A stretch of 64,000 nt of DNA from Clostridium sp. C8-1-8 (GCF_009928445.1 NZ_JAABNO010000004.1:186001-250000); one strand, 5' to 3'. Numbered from the stretch's first letter, positions 50,254 through 60,261 are shown. Notes: a model not told the origin generated them from the sequence alone. Numbers and translations are program-made.

Positions 50254-51422
50254 TGCTTGAGGATATGATTCTAAAAAGAGTTAAAGATATGCCTCCTTCT
50301 GGCATAAGAAAGTATTTTGATTTGATTAATGAAATGGAGGATGTGATTTCATTAGGTATTGGTGAGCCGGATTTTGTTACTCCTTGGAATATAAGAGAGG
50401 CGGGCATATACTCCTTGGAAAAAGGCCATACTCATTATTCTTCCAATGCTGGATTTATGGAACTTAGAGAAGAGATATCTAGTTATTTAGAGCAGAAATA
50501 CCAATTAAAATATGATCCGAAAGACCAAATAATAGTCACTGTTGGAGGTAGTGAAGGTATTGATATAGCTCTTAGAGCTCTAGTAGGGCCTGGAGATGAA
50601 GTTATAATACCTGAGCCTAGTTTTGTAGCTTACAAAGGCTGTACTACATTTACTGGAGCAACTCCTGTTGTAATAAATCTGAGAGCTGAAGATCAGTTTA
50701 AGCTTACTGTAGACTTGTTAGAAGAAGCTATTACTGAAAAAACTAAAGTTTTGATTGTTCCGTTCCCTAACAATCCTACTGGAGCTATAATGACGAGGGA
50801 AGAGTTAGAACCTATAGTGAACTTTTTAAAGGATAAAGAAATAATAATACTCTCAGATGAAATTTATTCAGAGCTTTCCTATGGCGATAAGCATGTTTCT
50901 ATTGCTAGTTTTCCGGAGGTAAAGGATAAAACTATTGTTATAAATGGTTTTTCTAAAGCATTTGCTATGACGGGTTGGAGGTTAGGTTATGTTTGTGGCC
51001 ATCCTGTGCTAATAGAAGCTATGAAGAAGATACATCAATATGCCATAATGAGTTCGCCTACTACAGCGCAATATGGAGCTATCGAAGCCTTGAAGAACTG
51101 TGATGATGATGTGCAGGATATGGTGAGGGAATATAATAGAAGAAGAAGGATTATGCTTAGTGCTTTTAATGATATGGGACTTGAATGTTTTGAACCTTTA
51201 GGTGCTTTTTATGTATTTCCTTGTATTAAATCCACAGGATTAACCTCTGACGAATTTTGTGAAAAGCTTCTTTTGGAAGAAAAAGTTTTAGTGGTTCCGG
51301 GAAACGCTTTCGGAGATTGTGGAGAAGGGTTTGTAAGAGTTTGCTATGCTACTTCCACAGATGAAATAATTGATGCTATGAAGAGGATGAAGAGGTTTGT
51401 TTCAAAGTTAATGGGATGCTAG
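50250..51422 (+). CDS. PLP-dependent class I/II aminotransferase
   Basis: A 390-residue fold-type I aminotransferase of the AspAT I-gamma group. SLGIGEPDFVTPW lies at the start, the nucleotide-like NNPTGA near residue 175, and the PLP lysine in NGFSKAFAMTGWRLGY at about residue 234. The carboxylate-binding arginine is near the end in GFVRVCYAT. Such enzymes make alanine, aspartate or aromatic amino acids. The T-box specifier (Ala or Ser) suggests a role in alanine or serine-linked transamination. It overlaps the Lrp-type gene by four bases and ends in a strong terminator. Confidence 0.88.
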   Translation: MMLEDMILKRVKDMPPSGIRKYFDLINEMEDVISLGIGEPDFVTPWNIREAGIYSLEKGHTHYSSNAGFMELREEISSYLEQKYQLKYDPKDQIIVTVGGSEGIDIALRALVGPGDEVIIPEPSFVAYKGCTTFTGATPVVINLRAEDQFKLTVDLLEEAITEKTKVLIVPFPNNPTGAIMTREELEPIVNFLKDKEIIILSDEIYSELSYGDKHVSIASFPEVKDKTIVINGFSKAFAMTGWRLGYVCGHPVLIEAMKKIHQYAIMSSPTTAQYGAIEALKNCDDDVQDMVREYNRRRRIMLSAFNDMGLECFEPLGAFYVFPCIKSTGLTSDEFCEKLLLEEKVLVVPGNAFGDCGEGFVRVCYATSTDEIIDAMKRMKRFVSKLMGC

Positions 51423-51546
51423 GGGAATGTTATAAAACCAAATCTTTGGCTATCCAATGCTTTAGGTTGAGTAAACAATTTATGTGATTTTTTGTGTTCT
51501 ATGGCTTGAACTGTCGCATGAATTAGCAAAGAGTTAGGCGAAAAAT

Positions 51547-51590
51547 AAAAAGACAAACACTGATCACTAGTAGATAAGTGTTTGTCTTTT
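51547..51590. terminator. Bidirectional terminator between aminotransferase and galactanase genes
   Basis: AAAAGACAAACACT and AGTGTTTGTCTTTT form a perfect 14-bp stem around a 15-base loop, with A and T runs built in. Confidence 0.9.
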
Positions 51591-51661
51591 AGTTATATAT
51601 AAATACTCAAATAGATAATTGGCCTATAATTATCTGAATTTAAAACTTTTGGGTGAGAACT

Positions 51662-52756
51662 TTATTTAAATGCATCTAAAGCTGTTGAGAACTTTAGTAC
51701 ATTAGTTGATGTTTTAGTTGTAGCTCCTAATGGATATTTATCTGGAAGTACAGAGGAATTAGCTTCTGGTTCCCAATAAAATACTCCAAGCCCTTTTCCG
51801 TTTGGCACTGCTTGTACTTTACTTATAGCTGCTTTTATCATGTTATATGAATTAGTTGGATTAGTTTCAAGTCCGCCTATTTCGCAAATCATAACTTCTT
51901 TGTTGTAACGAGATACCATATCATTCATGTTAGATCCTAGAGCATCAATGTTCTTAGTGTAATCAACCCCGTCCCAATATGGATAGTAAGACATTCCTAT
52001 TACGTCAAACTTTGCGCCTGCTTTTGTAAGTCCGTCAAATACACTTCTGTAAAGACTGTTGTTAGCTCCGTTTGATAAATGAAGTATTACCTTTGAAGAA
52101 GGGCTTACGGCCTTTATTGCATTGTAACCTTGATTTATTAATGCAGCCCAGTTGCTGAAGTTTGAAGAGCTTCCGTCTGGCCATAACATTCCACCGTTAG
52201 TTTCGTTTCCTACTTGAACCCACTCAGGAGTTACTCCTGCATTCTTTAAAGCATTCATAACATAACTAGTGTGAGAGTATACATCAGTTTGTAATTGAGA
52301 GAAACTATGTCCTGCCCAAGCGGTAGGCTTGTCTTGATAAGCTGGATCAGCAAAATGATCGCTATAATGGAAATCAATCATAATTCTCATTCCGAGTTTT
52401 TTAGCTCTTTGAGCAGTGTATACTACACCGTTTGTATCGCCGTATCCTAATATGCACTTTGTACCATCGTTCTTAGTCCATTCGAAGTTAGATGGAGGGT
52501 TTACAAATACTCTTAATCTTATTGAATTTATGCCATGATCCTTTAATATCTGAAGTGCATCAGTTTGCACACCGTTATCATTTTGCCATTTAACGCCTTG
52601 ATTTTCTAATTGGTTTAACCAACCTATATCAGCGCCTTTAGCGAAAGTTGTAGCGGCTTGAACTTGTTTTGTAGCACCACTGTTTGCTCCTACACCTACG
52701 GCTAAAGCCATGCACATCATTGTTGAAATCATCAATTTAACACTTTTCTTTAACAT
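51662..52756 (-). CDS. ganB: Secreted endo-beta-1,4-galactanase, GH53
   Basis: A 364-residue extracellular enzyme. The signal peptide ends near residue 34 (VQA-A), and a complete GH53 TIM barrel follows. Acid/base E185 is in QVGNETNGG and nucleophile E292 in VMICEIGG. GADIGWLNQLE, SIRLRVFVNP and IDFHYSDHFADP are family signatures. It cuts beta-1,4-galactan side chains of pectin to galacto-oligosaccharides that the lactose PTS could import. No cellulosome dockerin or binding module is present. AGGAGG precedes the ATG. Its upstream region carries two AAGTAAACGTT motifs also found before lacE, linking the genes in one regulon. Confidence 0.93.
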   Translation of the reverse strand: MLKKSVKLMISTMMCMALAVGVGANSGATKQVQAATTFAKGADIGWLNQLENQGVKWQNDNGVQTDALQILKDHGINSIRLRVFVNPPSNFEWTKNDGTKCILGYGDTNGVVYTAQRAKKLGMRIMIDFHYSDHFADPAYQDKPTAWAGHSFSQLQTDVYSHTSYVMNALKNAGVTPEWVQVGNETNGGMLWPDGSSSNFSNWAALINQGYNAIKAVSPSSKVILHLSNGANNSLYRSVFDGLTKAGAKFDVIGMSYYPYWDGVDYTKNIDALGSNMNDMVSRYNKEVMICEIGGLETNPTNSYNMIKAAISKVQAVPNGKGLGVFYWEPEANSSVLPDKYPLGATTKTSTNVLKFSTALDAFK

Positions 52757-52787
52757 AAAAATTAAACCTCCTAAAAATTAGAATCAT

Positions 52788-52814
52788 ACAAACGTTTACT
52801 TATAACGTTTACTT
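52788..52814 (-). promoter_or_regulatory. Two tandem AAGTAAACGTT motifs before the galactanase gene
   Basis: On the minus strand AAGTAAACGTTA (52803-52814) is followed by AAGTAAACGTTTGT (52788-52801), 13 bases apart. The AAACGTTT core is like LacI-family or CcpA cre sites. The sites lie 32 to 58 bases before the start codon, probably in the leader, a position fit for repression. Confidence 0.55.
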
Positions 52815-52879
52815 AATTGATAAAGATAAATTACATCCTTGTCTGTAGATTATAATTGTTGAACTATACAGAAATTATG

Positions 52880-52939
52880 GGTGATTTCTCTATATAAGCA
52901 TGCTATATGGAGAAAGTGAAATTTGCTGTAATCACCTCC
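52880..52939 (-). other. Compound hairpin with orphan Shine-Dalgarno in galactanase leader
   Basis: GGTGATT (52880-52886) pairs with AATCACC (52930-52936), enclosing an inner hairpin TTTCTC...GAGAAA (52885-52915) whose centre is AGCATGCT. On the minus strand the sequence includes GGAGGTGAT (52931-52939) with no start codon behind it. It could stabilise the mRNA or be a switch. Confidence 0.5.
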
Positions 52940-53025
52940 AAATCTTTTATAGTAGCAAATAAATTAGTAATTGTTTTCAATTGCTGATTAAATATTACCA
53001 ACAAAAAAGAAAAAAATCAATATAT

Positions 53026-53046
53026 TTCGAACAAAAATAAACAAAC
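53026..53046. promoter_or_regulatory. TTCGAACAAAAA/AAACAAAC tract
   Basis: TTCGAACAAAAATAAACAAA resembles the operator-like tracts at the lac promoters. A second TTCGAACAAAAAAG is at 53199-53213. Candidate regulator sites in the divergent region. Confidence 0.4.
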
Positions 53047-53350
53047 TTTTTTGGTTGAGTTACTAATGGCTTGATATAAGGGATATAGTGATGCAATATA
53101 TATATAACTTAAATTATAAAAAAGTACAGGTAATAAATTATTAGGAAAATGTTTAATTATCAGTAAAATATACTATGTTGTAAAATAAAATGTGTTGTTT
53201 TCGAACAAAAAAGATAAAAAGAAATCATTGATAACACTATATTTAGAGAAAATATGGTATCTACTGAAAGAAAAACTAGGAAACACGAGTTTAAATTCTA
53301 TAAATGCTATGTTATGCTTTAAAATAGCTATATATAGCTAAAAATAAGAA

Positions 53351-53433
53351 TTGAAATAATGTTATAAAGAAATATAATGAAAGTATAAAGAAAACATCAA
53401 AAGGAAACAAAACAACACAATAACAAACAAACA
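53351..53433 (+). promoter_or_regulatory. lacA operon promoter and operator-like tract
   Basis: TTGAAA (53351-53356) and TATAAT (53373-53378) are 16 bp apart. AACAAAACAACACAATAACAAACAAACACGG follows between 53405 and 53435 in two blocks, again past the start site as at lacR and lacE. The leader to lacA is about 340 bases, unusually long. Confidence 0.65.
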
Positions 53434-53726
53434 CGGTTATCAATGAGCACTGATCCCTAGATGAGTTCAGTTTGTAAGAGCTTTTTGGGAATTAAGTATT
53501 TATATTTAAGTGATATAAACAGCTTTGAAGTTATAACAAGTTCAGTTCGAAAAAGTGATAATGAATAGAGAATAGATGTTTTTTTATTTGAGTCAAACAA
53601 AATTGATAACTAACACCTTTATTCATTATTTAGGTTTGTATATAGACTGAGTTTAAATTGAACCAAGAAGCTAAATAATATTTTAGGTATATCAAAATAA
53701 TTTATGGGATAAGGGAGGAATAAATA

Positions 53727-54152
53727 ATGAAAATTTTAATTGGTTCAGATAGAGCCGGATCAAAATTAAAAGAACATTTAAAAGCATACTTAAATGGCAA
53801 GGGATTTGAAGTAATAGATAAGACTGAAGATGAAGTAGATTTAGTAGATTCAGCAGACAGAGTTTGCAAAGGTATACTTGTTGGAGAAGGCGATAGAGGT
53901 ATCCTAATAGATGGATATGGTGCTGGTTCTTTCATGGCAGCTAACAAGCATAAAGGAATAATTTGTGCAGAAGTTTCAGATGAACATTCAGCATATATGA
54001 CAAGAAATCATAACAATACTTCAATTATAGCAATTGGTGCTGGAATTGTTGGGGACACGCTTGCTGAAGCCTTAGTAGATAACTACTTATCTTCAGAATA
54101 TGCTGGTGGAAGACACCAAATAAGAGTAGACATGCTTAATAAGATGCTATAG
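53727..54152 (+). CDS. lacA: Galactose-6-phosphate isomerase subunit LacA
   Basis: A 141-residue RpiB/LacAB family protein. LIGSDRAGSKLKEHLKAYL at the N-terminus, RGILIDGYGAGSFMAANKHKGIICAEVSDEHSAYMTRNHNNTSIIAIGAGIVG in the middle. LacA pairs with LacB; together they convert galactose-6-phosphate to tagatose-6-phosphate. AGGGAGGAATAA precedes the ATG. It is the first gene of lacA-lacB-lacG-aldolase-lacC-lacX and is followed by lacB after 12 bases. Confidence 0.92.
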   Translation: MKILIGSDRAGSKLKEHLKAYLNGKGFEVIDKTEDEVDLVDSADRVCKGILVGEGDRGILIDGYGAGSFMAANKHKGIICAEVSDEHSAYMTRNHNNTSIIAIGAGIVGDTLAEALVDNYLSSEYAGGRHQIRVDMLNKML

Positions 54153-54164
54153 GAGGGGATTTTT

Positions 54165-54683
54165 ATGAAAATTGCAGTTGCTTGTGACCATATCGTTACT
54201 GATAGAAAAATACATATAGTAGAGTACTTAACTGAAAAAGGACATCAAGTTATAGATTGTGGAACTTATGACCATGTAAGAACGCACTATTCTATATTTG
54301 GTAAAAAGGCTGCTGAAAAGGTTGTTTCAGGTGAAGCTGATCTAGGAGTAGTACTTTGTGGTACTGGAGTTGGTATAACAGCTACAACTGCTAAGGTAGT
54401 TGGAACAAGGCCAGCTTTAGTAAGAGACGTTACTTCTGCTATATATGCAAAGAAACATTTAAATGCTAACATAATAGGTTTCGGTGGAAGAATAACTGGT
54501 GTTGGCTTAATGGAAAATATAATAGATGCATTCTTAGAAACAAAGTTTGAACCAACAGAAGAAGATTTAAAGATAATAGCTAAAATCGATGCTATAGCTT
54601 CTAACAGAGAAGATCAATTTGGAAATGAACATTTCTATGATGAATTCTTAGAGAAATGGGATAGAGGCGAATATCACGACTAA
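54165..54683 (+). CDS. lacB: Galactose-6-phosphate isomerase subunit LacB
   Basis: A 172-residue partner of Lac[49 protein letters not shown] with the catalytic cysteine of the RpiB family, and the closing [24 protein letters not shown] are characteristic of LacB. The cysteine in VVLCGTGVG and histidines supply the active site shared with LacA. AGGAGGGGAT precedes the ATG. Same operon. Confidence 0.93.
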   Translation: MKIAVACDHIVTDRKIHIVEYLTEKGHQVIDCGTYDHVRTHYSIFGKKAAEKVVSGEADLGVVLCGTGVGITATTAKVVGTRPALVRDVTSAIYAKKHLNANIIGFGGRITGVGLMENIIDAFLETKFEPTEEDLKIIAKIDAIASNREDQFGNEHFYDEFLEKWDRGEYHD

Positions 54684-54846
54684 TATTGTACAAGTCTAGT
54701 GATAAAGTATAAATTGATATAACTTAAAAAGAAAATAAATAAGTATTACTGCTGTTAACTATAGTGATTAAAGAGATCTATAAGATCATGACATAATGAA
54801 CAATGATCCATAAACTGAAGAAACATAAAAGAAAGGGATAGAAGAT

Positions 54847-56274
54847 ATGAATAACTTTGAAAACGACTTTATCTTTGGTGGAGCAACTGCAGCATTCCAA
54901 GCTGAAGGAGCAACTAAGGAAGATGGAAGAGGACCATGTTGTTGGGATGTACATTTAAATAGACCAGAAAGCACATTTACTGGGGATGCAGCAAGTGATT
55001 TTTATCACAAATATAAAGAAGATCTTGAATTGTCCAAAGAATTTGGGGTTAATGGTATAAGAATTTCTATTGCGTGGACTCGTATAATTCCAGATGGAGT
55101 TGGAGAAGTAAATCCTAAAGGAATCGAATACTATAGCAATTTAATAGATGAATGCATAAAAAATAATGTAGAGCCATTCATAACTTTACATCACTTTGAT
55201 ACACCTCTATCTCTTTTTGAAAAGGGAGACTGGTTATATAGAGATACTATAGATTACTTTGTGAAGTTTGCAAAAGTTTGCTTCGAAAACTTTGGTGACA
55301 GGGTTAAGAAGTGGACAACTTTCAATGAGGCATGGGCTGTTGCACAAAACGGTTATATAATAGGAAACTTCCCACCAAGCGTAAAGTACGATATTCCTAA
55401 AGCTGTACAATCAATGCACAATATGATGGTAGCTCATTCAAAAGTTCTTAACCTTTATAAGAGCATGAATCTACCAGGAGAGATAGGAATAATCCATACA
55501 CTTGAAGGAAAATACCCGATAACTGATTCTGCAGAAGATAAGAGAGCAGCTGAATTAGACTATACAATATCAAATAAGTTTATGCTAGATGCTTGCTTCA
55601 AAGGATACTATGCAGAGGATACTATTGAAACTATTAATGAAATATTAACTCAAAATGGTGGTAAATTAGAAATTTACGATGGCGATATGGAAGCTTTCAA
55701 AGAAGCTGCAGCACAAATCGATTTCTTAGGAATGAATTATTATTCTAGCCATTTCTTAAAAGCTTATGATGGAGAAAGCAATATATATCATAATGGAACC
55801 GGTGAAAAGGGAACAAGCATATTTGCTCTTAAAGGAATTGGGCAGCGTGTAAATAATCCTGAAGTAGAAACTACTGATTGGGATTGGCCAATATACCCAC
55901 AAGGACTTCGCGATATGCTTATCAGAATAAAGAATGAATATCCTAACTATAAGAAGATTTATGTCACTGAAAATGGTATGGGATATAAGGATGATTTCGA
56001 AGCTGGAAAGATAGACGATACACCACGTATAGCTTATATAAAGAGACACATGGAAGCTATCTTAGAAGCTAAAGCTCAAGGGGTAGTAGTAAGTGGATAC
56101 TTTGTCTGGTCACTAATGGATGTGCTGTCTTGGAGTAATGGGTATAACAAGCGTTACGGCCTATTCTACGTAGATTTTGCTACACAAAATAGATATGCCA
56201 AGAAGAGTGCTTATTGGTTTAAGAAGGTATCTGAAACTAAGAGATTAGTAGATGTAAGTGAAATAGAATATTAG
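54847..56274 (+). CDS. lacG: 6-phospho-beta-galactosidase, GH1 family (operon copy)
   Basis: A 475-residue GH1 enzyme. Acid/base E161 is in TTFNEAWA and nucleophile E375 in YVTENGMG. S428, K435 and Y437 of [13 protein letters not shown] fall at the same numbers as the phosphate-binding residues of lactococcal LacG. It hydrolyses the 6-phosphogalactosides delivered by LacEF. AAGAAAGGGATAG precedes the ATG. The 163-base gap before it is longer than others in the operon but has no terminator. A second lacG at 43279 is clearly related but is under separate control. Confidence 0.92.
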   Translation: MNNFENDFIFGGATAAFQAEGATKEDGRGPCCWDVHLNRPESTFTGDAASDFYHKYKEDLELSKEFGVNGIRISIAWTRIIPDGVGEVNPKGIEYYSNLIDECIKNNVEPFITLHHFDTPLSLFEKGDWLYRDTIDYFVKFAKVCFENFGDRVKKWTTFNEAWAVAQNGYIIGNFPPSVKYDIPKAVQSMHNMMVAHSKVLNLYKSMNLPGEIGIIHTLEGKYPITDSAEDKRAAELDYTISNKFMLDACFKGYYAEDTIETINEILTQNGGKLEIYDGDMEAFKEAAAQIDFLGMNYYSSHFLKAYDGESNIYHNGTGEKGTSIFALKGIGQRVNNPEVETTDWDWPIYPQGLRDMLIRIKNEYPNYKKIYVTENGMGYKDDFEAGKIDDTPRIAYIKRHMEAILEAKAQGVVVSGYFVWSLMDVLSWSNGYNKRYGLFYVDFATQNRYAKKSAYWFKKVSETKRLVDVSEIEY

Positions 56275-57150
<876 letters not shown>

Positions 57151-57431
57151 TATATAGAAGTTATTCTTTAAAGAGAATAAAAAAACTTAGGCATACAAAC
57201 ATATAAGCCTAAGAAAATAAAAATAAATTAACAAACAAATATATTCTAAATTAATTAGAGTAAAAAAACAATATACCTGCTTAGTTAATAAAGATGTATC
57301 ACTTCAATCTGGAAATATAAATTTTAATGTGAAGTGGTATATGATATACATCTATATGTTAAAAAAATTAAAAGCGTAGGATTTTCCTACGCTTTTAAAA
57401 ATAATATTTTTAGATATGGGAGTGAATAGTA
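57151..57431. other. Intergenic region between aldolase gene and lacC
   Basis: Holds a CTTAGGC/GCCTAAG hairpin (57187-57213) without a T-run on the plus strand, an AACAAACAAA tract at 57231, an imperfect inverted repeat GATGTATCACTTCA...TGAAGTGGTAT...ACATC (57292-57352), and the GCGTAGGA hairpin at 57370. The density of structure points to internal control of lacC-lacX expression. Confidence 0.55.
57370..57398 (+). terminator. GCGTAGGA hairpin before lacC
   Basis: AAAAGCGTAGGA and TCCTACGCTTTT form a perfect 12-bp stem with a three-base loop, 35 bases before the lacC start. It has the same core as the hairpin after lacF. It could be a leaky terminator or an mRNA-processing site. Confidence 0.6.
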
Positions 57432-58367
57432 GTGATTTTAGTTGTAAATCTTAACGCATCAGTAGATAAAAAGTATGAAATTAAAGATATAAATAAAGGA
57501 CAAGTAATGAGAGCTAGGGAAGTAGAGAATACCCCTGGAGGAAAAGGAATACATGTTGCAAACGTTGCAACCATCCTAGGAGAAGACTGTGTAGTTACAG
57601 GAGTGCTTGGGGGAAAAACTGGGGAGTTTATAGAAGAGAAACTTAAAGATTATGGAATAAAGCAGGACTTTACACGTATTACTGGAGATACAAGAGAATG
57701 TTTAGCTTTTATAACTGATGATTTAGTTCAAACAGAGATTCTTGAACCAGGTCCTATAGTCAGTGAGGAAGAACAATTAATATTTTTTGAGAAATATATA
57801 GAATTGCTTGAAAAGGCTAGTATTGTAGTTGCATCAGGAAGTGTTCCTAGAAATGTTCCAAAGGACTTCTATAGAAAGATGATAGAGTTAGCTAATGTTC
57901 AAGAAAAAAGATTTCTTTTAGATACTAGTGGGGATCTTTTAAAAGAAGGTATAAAAGGAAAGCCTTACTTCATAAAGCCGAATAGAGATGAGATTGAAGC
58001 GTTAACTGGCAAAAAGGTTGAAAGTACAGAAGATGTTATAGATGAAATAAGGAGCTTCCATGAGATGGGGATTAAATTCGTAGTTATATCCCTAGGTTCA
58101 AAGGGATCTATAGCTGGTTTAGATGGGAAGTTCTATAAGGTTACTGTGCCTAAGGTTGAAGCTGTAAATCCAGTTGGTTCTGGAGATTCCTATGTTTCAG
58201 GAATAGCAGTAGCGTTAACTAGAGGTTATGGCATAAAAGATACTTTAAAGTTTGCTGCGGCATGTGGTACAGCAAATGCAATGGAAAGTGAGACGGGCTT
58301 TGTAAAAGAAGAGGTTGTTAATGATTTATTTAATAAAATTATAGTAGATGAAATTAATTTAGGTTAG
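57432..58367 (+). CDS. lacC: Tagatose-6-phosphate kinase, PfkB family
   Basis: A 311-residue sugar-phosphate kinase. The N-terminal PfkB signature is ENTPGGKGIHVANVATILG (residues 35-53), and the C-terminal ATP/anion-hole motif NPVGSGDSYVSGIAVALT (about 248-265) holds the catalytic Asp. It phosphorylates tagatose-6-phosphate to the 1,6-bisphosphate. 1-phosphofructokinase (FruK) is the main alternative, but the lac context favours LacC. Start is GTG with TGGGAG upstream. It precedes lacX by ten bases. Confidence 0.88.
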   Translation: MILVVNLNASVDKKYEIKDINKGQVMRAREVENTPGGKGIHVANVATILGEDCVVTGVLGGKTGEFIEEKLKDYGIKQDFTRITGDTRECLAFITDDLVQTEILEPGPIVSEEEQLIFFEKYIELLEKASIVVASGSVPRNVPKDFYRKMIELANVQEKRFLLDTSGDLLKEGIKGKPYFIKPNRDEIEALTGKKVESTEDVIDEIRSFHEMGIKFVVISLGSKGSIAGLDGKFYKVTVPKVEAVNPVGSGDSYVSGIAVALTRGYGIKDTLKFAAACGTANAMESETGFVKEEVVNDLFNKIIVDEINLG

Positions 58368-58377
58368 GAGAAGCTTT

Positions 58378-59253
58378 ATGATTTATTATTTAGAGAATGA
58401 AGATATTAAGGTTGCTGCAAGTACAAGTGGTGCAGAATTACATTCTATATACGGAAAGAAAACTAATACTGAATACTTATGGAATGGAAATCCTGAATAC
58501 TGGAAGTACCATGCTCCACATTTATTTCCTAACATAGGTAAGCTTGTAGATTCCAAGTATAAAGTTGATGGTAAAGAGTATGAATTGCCAGCTCATGGTA
58601 TTGCAAGAATATCAGAATTTGAGATTTTTTCAAAGACCAAAGAGTCAATTACCTTTGAGTTAAAATATGATGAAAATACTCTAGAGATATATCCTTTTAA
58701 ATTCTCTTTCCAAATTCAATATACTTTGAAGGGAAATAGTGTTGAAACTAATTATAAGGTTATAAACCTTGACAATAAATCAATCTATTTTTCTGTTGGA
58801 GCACATCCGGCTTTTATGTGTCCAATTGATTCAAGTGAAACCTTAGAAGACTGCTATTTAGAATTTAATAAAAAAGAAACTACTTCTGCAATGCTTATTA
58901 ATGAAGAAGTTTATATCTCATATAATAGGAAAGAATATCTAAAGGATTCAAATACCTTAGAACTTAACAAGGCTCTATTTGAGAGTGGATTGTTTATATT
59001 TGATAAACTAAAGTCTGATTCAATAACAATAAAGTCTAAGAAAAGCGATAAATTCTTAACAGTAGAATTTAATGGATTTCCATATGTAGGTATTTGGGCT
59101 CCGGAAAAGGGAGCTCCGTTTATGTGCATTGAACCATGGTTTGGGCATCCTGACTATGAGGACTTTAATGGTGAATTTAAAGATAGAGAAGGAACTGTTG
59201 AAGTTAGAAGAGAAGAGTTCTTCAGCTGTAGATACAATGTTATTGTAGGTTAG
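58378..59253 (+). CDS. lacX: Aldose epimerase family protein LacX
   Basis: A 291-residue galactose-mutarotase-like protein. LENEDIKVAASTSGAELHSIYGK at the start, LWNGNPEYWKYHAPHLFPNIG, the histidine in SVGAHPAFMCP and the closing CIEPWFGHPDYE are typical of the LacX branch, which accompanies lac operons in Lactococcus. The exact substrate is not established; anomerisation of a sugar phosphate is likely. GGAGAAGC precedes the ATG. It is the last gene of the lac operon, followed by a terminator. Confidence 0.88.
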   Translation: MIYYLENEDIKVAASTSGAELHSIYGKKTNTEYLWNGNPEYWKYHAPHLFPNIGKLVDSKYKVDGKEYELPAHGIARISEFEIFSKTKESITFELKYDENTLEIYPFKFSFQIQYTLKGNSVETNYKVINLDNKSIYFSVGAHPAFMCPIDSSETLEDCYLEFNKKETTSAMLINEEVYISYNRKEYLKDSNTLELNKALFESGLFIFDKLKSDSITIKSKKSDKFLTVEFNGFPYVGIWAPEKGAPFMCIEPWFGHPDYEDFNGEFKDREGTVEVRREEFFSCRYNVIVG

Positions 59254-59295
59254 TATACAACCTATATACTAACAAATATAATTACCTATATGGTA

Positions 59296-59351
59296 AAAAA
59301 AAAGGACGTTCAAATGAGATAGTTCTCATATACGAATGTCCTTTTTTCTTT
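59296..59351. terminator. Terminator of lac operon
   Basis: AAAAAGGAC-TTC and GAA-GTCCTTTTT arms pair, with an inner ATGAGATAGTTCTCAT hairpin, ending in six T. It also serves as an end for minus-strand transcription. Confidence 0.85.
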
Positions 59352-59472
59352 ATAAAGCTATTATAAAAATTTTCAACTATAAGTTAGAAGAATAAGGTTT
59401 GAAAAAGTTTCCTTCTATGCAGAGAATATAAACACTGATCTGCAAGTGCATATATTGGAAGATGAATTTTTA

Positions 59473-60261
59473 TTATTTATATATAAGAGATAGAAGTCTA
59501 GCTGATGGAACTAAAAGTAATTGACCTAAAAGCGTACCAATAAGCTTTGTTCCGATGAGCATTATAACCAGAGCTTTTACGTCGCTATATTCTCTTTTTC
59601 CTCTATAAGCCTCGTCTGTTATTACAGCAGATTTAGGATCTATAAAAAGAGTCAACATTATAGTTGCAATACCATTTATAAGTCCTGAGGACTGAGCTAT
59701 GGTGGCTGCCTTGTTTGGTAAATATATAACTGCATAATTAGATGAAAGAACTCCTATGGTGTATACACCGGTTATAAAGGCGTTTAATAGTAAAAGCCTT
59801 TTGGGTATGTTTTTATATCTGAGATTATCAAGCATGGACTTTTTAGGTTTTATGGTGCTTTTGGCTATTCTTTTAATGTTACTTACGCTAAGTGATTGCA
59901 CTACAAGACTGGGAATAGATCCGCTAACCTCTAACTTTGCCATGGCAATCTCAAAAAGTTTTAGAAATGTAGGAATTAAAAATATGCCTATAAGTGTTCC
60001 GCCTGAGGCAGCAAGTATTATCCCACGAACCTGCATAAGAGGATCATATTTATTACTAATACTAGAATCTATTAATGAACCTATCAAAGGTCCTTGAAAA
60101 GTGTTGGCTGTTCTTGAAATTAAAACAATTATGTTAAATAGAGAGGTTGATAAAGCAAAATTACCACTCTTTACTGAATTTAGTCTCACGGAGTAAGATA
60201 ATGTATCGATAAAATGAATTACCAGCGTTAAGGCTATAAGAAATATGTATTTATTAGACAT
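59473..60261 (-). CDS. amj: Lipid II flippase Amj
   Basis: A 262-residue membrane protein with about six helices. The N-terminal HFIDTLSYSVRLNSVKSGNFALSTSLFNIIVLISRTANTFQGPLIGSLID segment is characteristic of the Amj (DUF2837, YdaH) family. Amj flips the cell-wall precursor lipid II across the membrane and can replace MurJ. AAGGGAGC precedes the ATG. Single gene next to the lac operon without functional link. In Bacillus subtilis amj responds to MurJ loss through sigma-M; no such promoter was identified here. Confidence 0.85.
   Translation of the reverse strand: MSNKYIFLIALTLVIHFIDTLSYSVRLNSVKSGNFALSTSLFNIIVLISRTANTFQGPLIGSLIDSSISNKYDPLMQVRGIILAASGGTLIGIFLIPTFLKLFEIAMAKLEVSGSIPSLVVQSLSVSNIKRIAKSTIKPKKSMLDNLRYKNIPKRLLLLNAFITGVYTIGVLSSNYAVIYLPNKAATIAQSSGLINGIATIMLTLFIDPKSAVITDEAYRGKREYSDVKALVIMLIGTKLIGTLLGQLLLVPSARLLSLIYK

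Larger units (their letters stand above)
52757..53350. other. Divergent control region of galactanase and lacA operon, left part
   Basis: About 600 AT-rich bases with no gene. It holds AAGTAAACGTT sites (52788-52814), a compound hairpin (52880-52939), and two TTCGAACAAAAA tracts (53026-53046 and 53199-53213). Confidence 0.6.

Noticed and set aside
55756-56049. 97-residue minus-strand frame inside lacG
   Set aside because: Fully antisense to a well-supported GH1 gene, including its catalytic region, with no independent support.
57186-57213. CTTAGGC/GCCTAAG hairpin as terminator of the aldolase gene
   Set aside because: It is followed by A-rich sequence on the plus strand, so it does not fit a Rho-independent terminator there; the T-run is on the other strand, where no gene ends.
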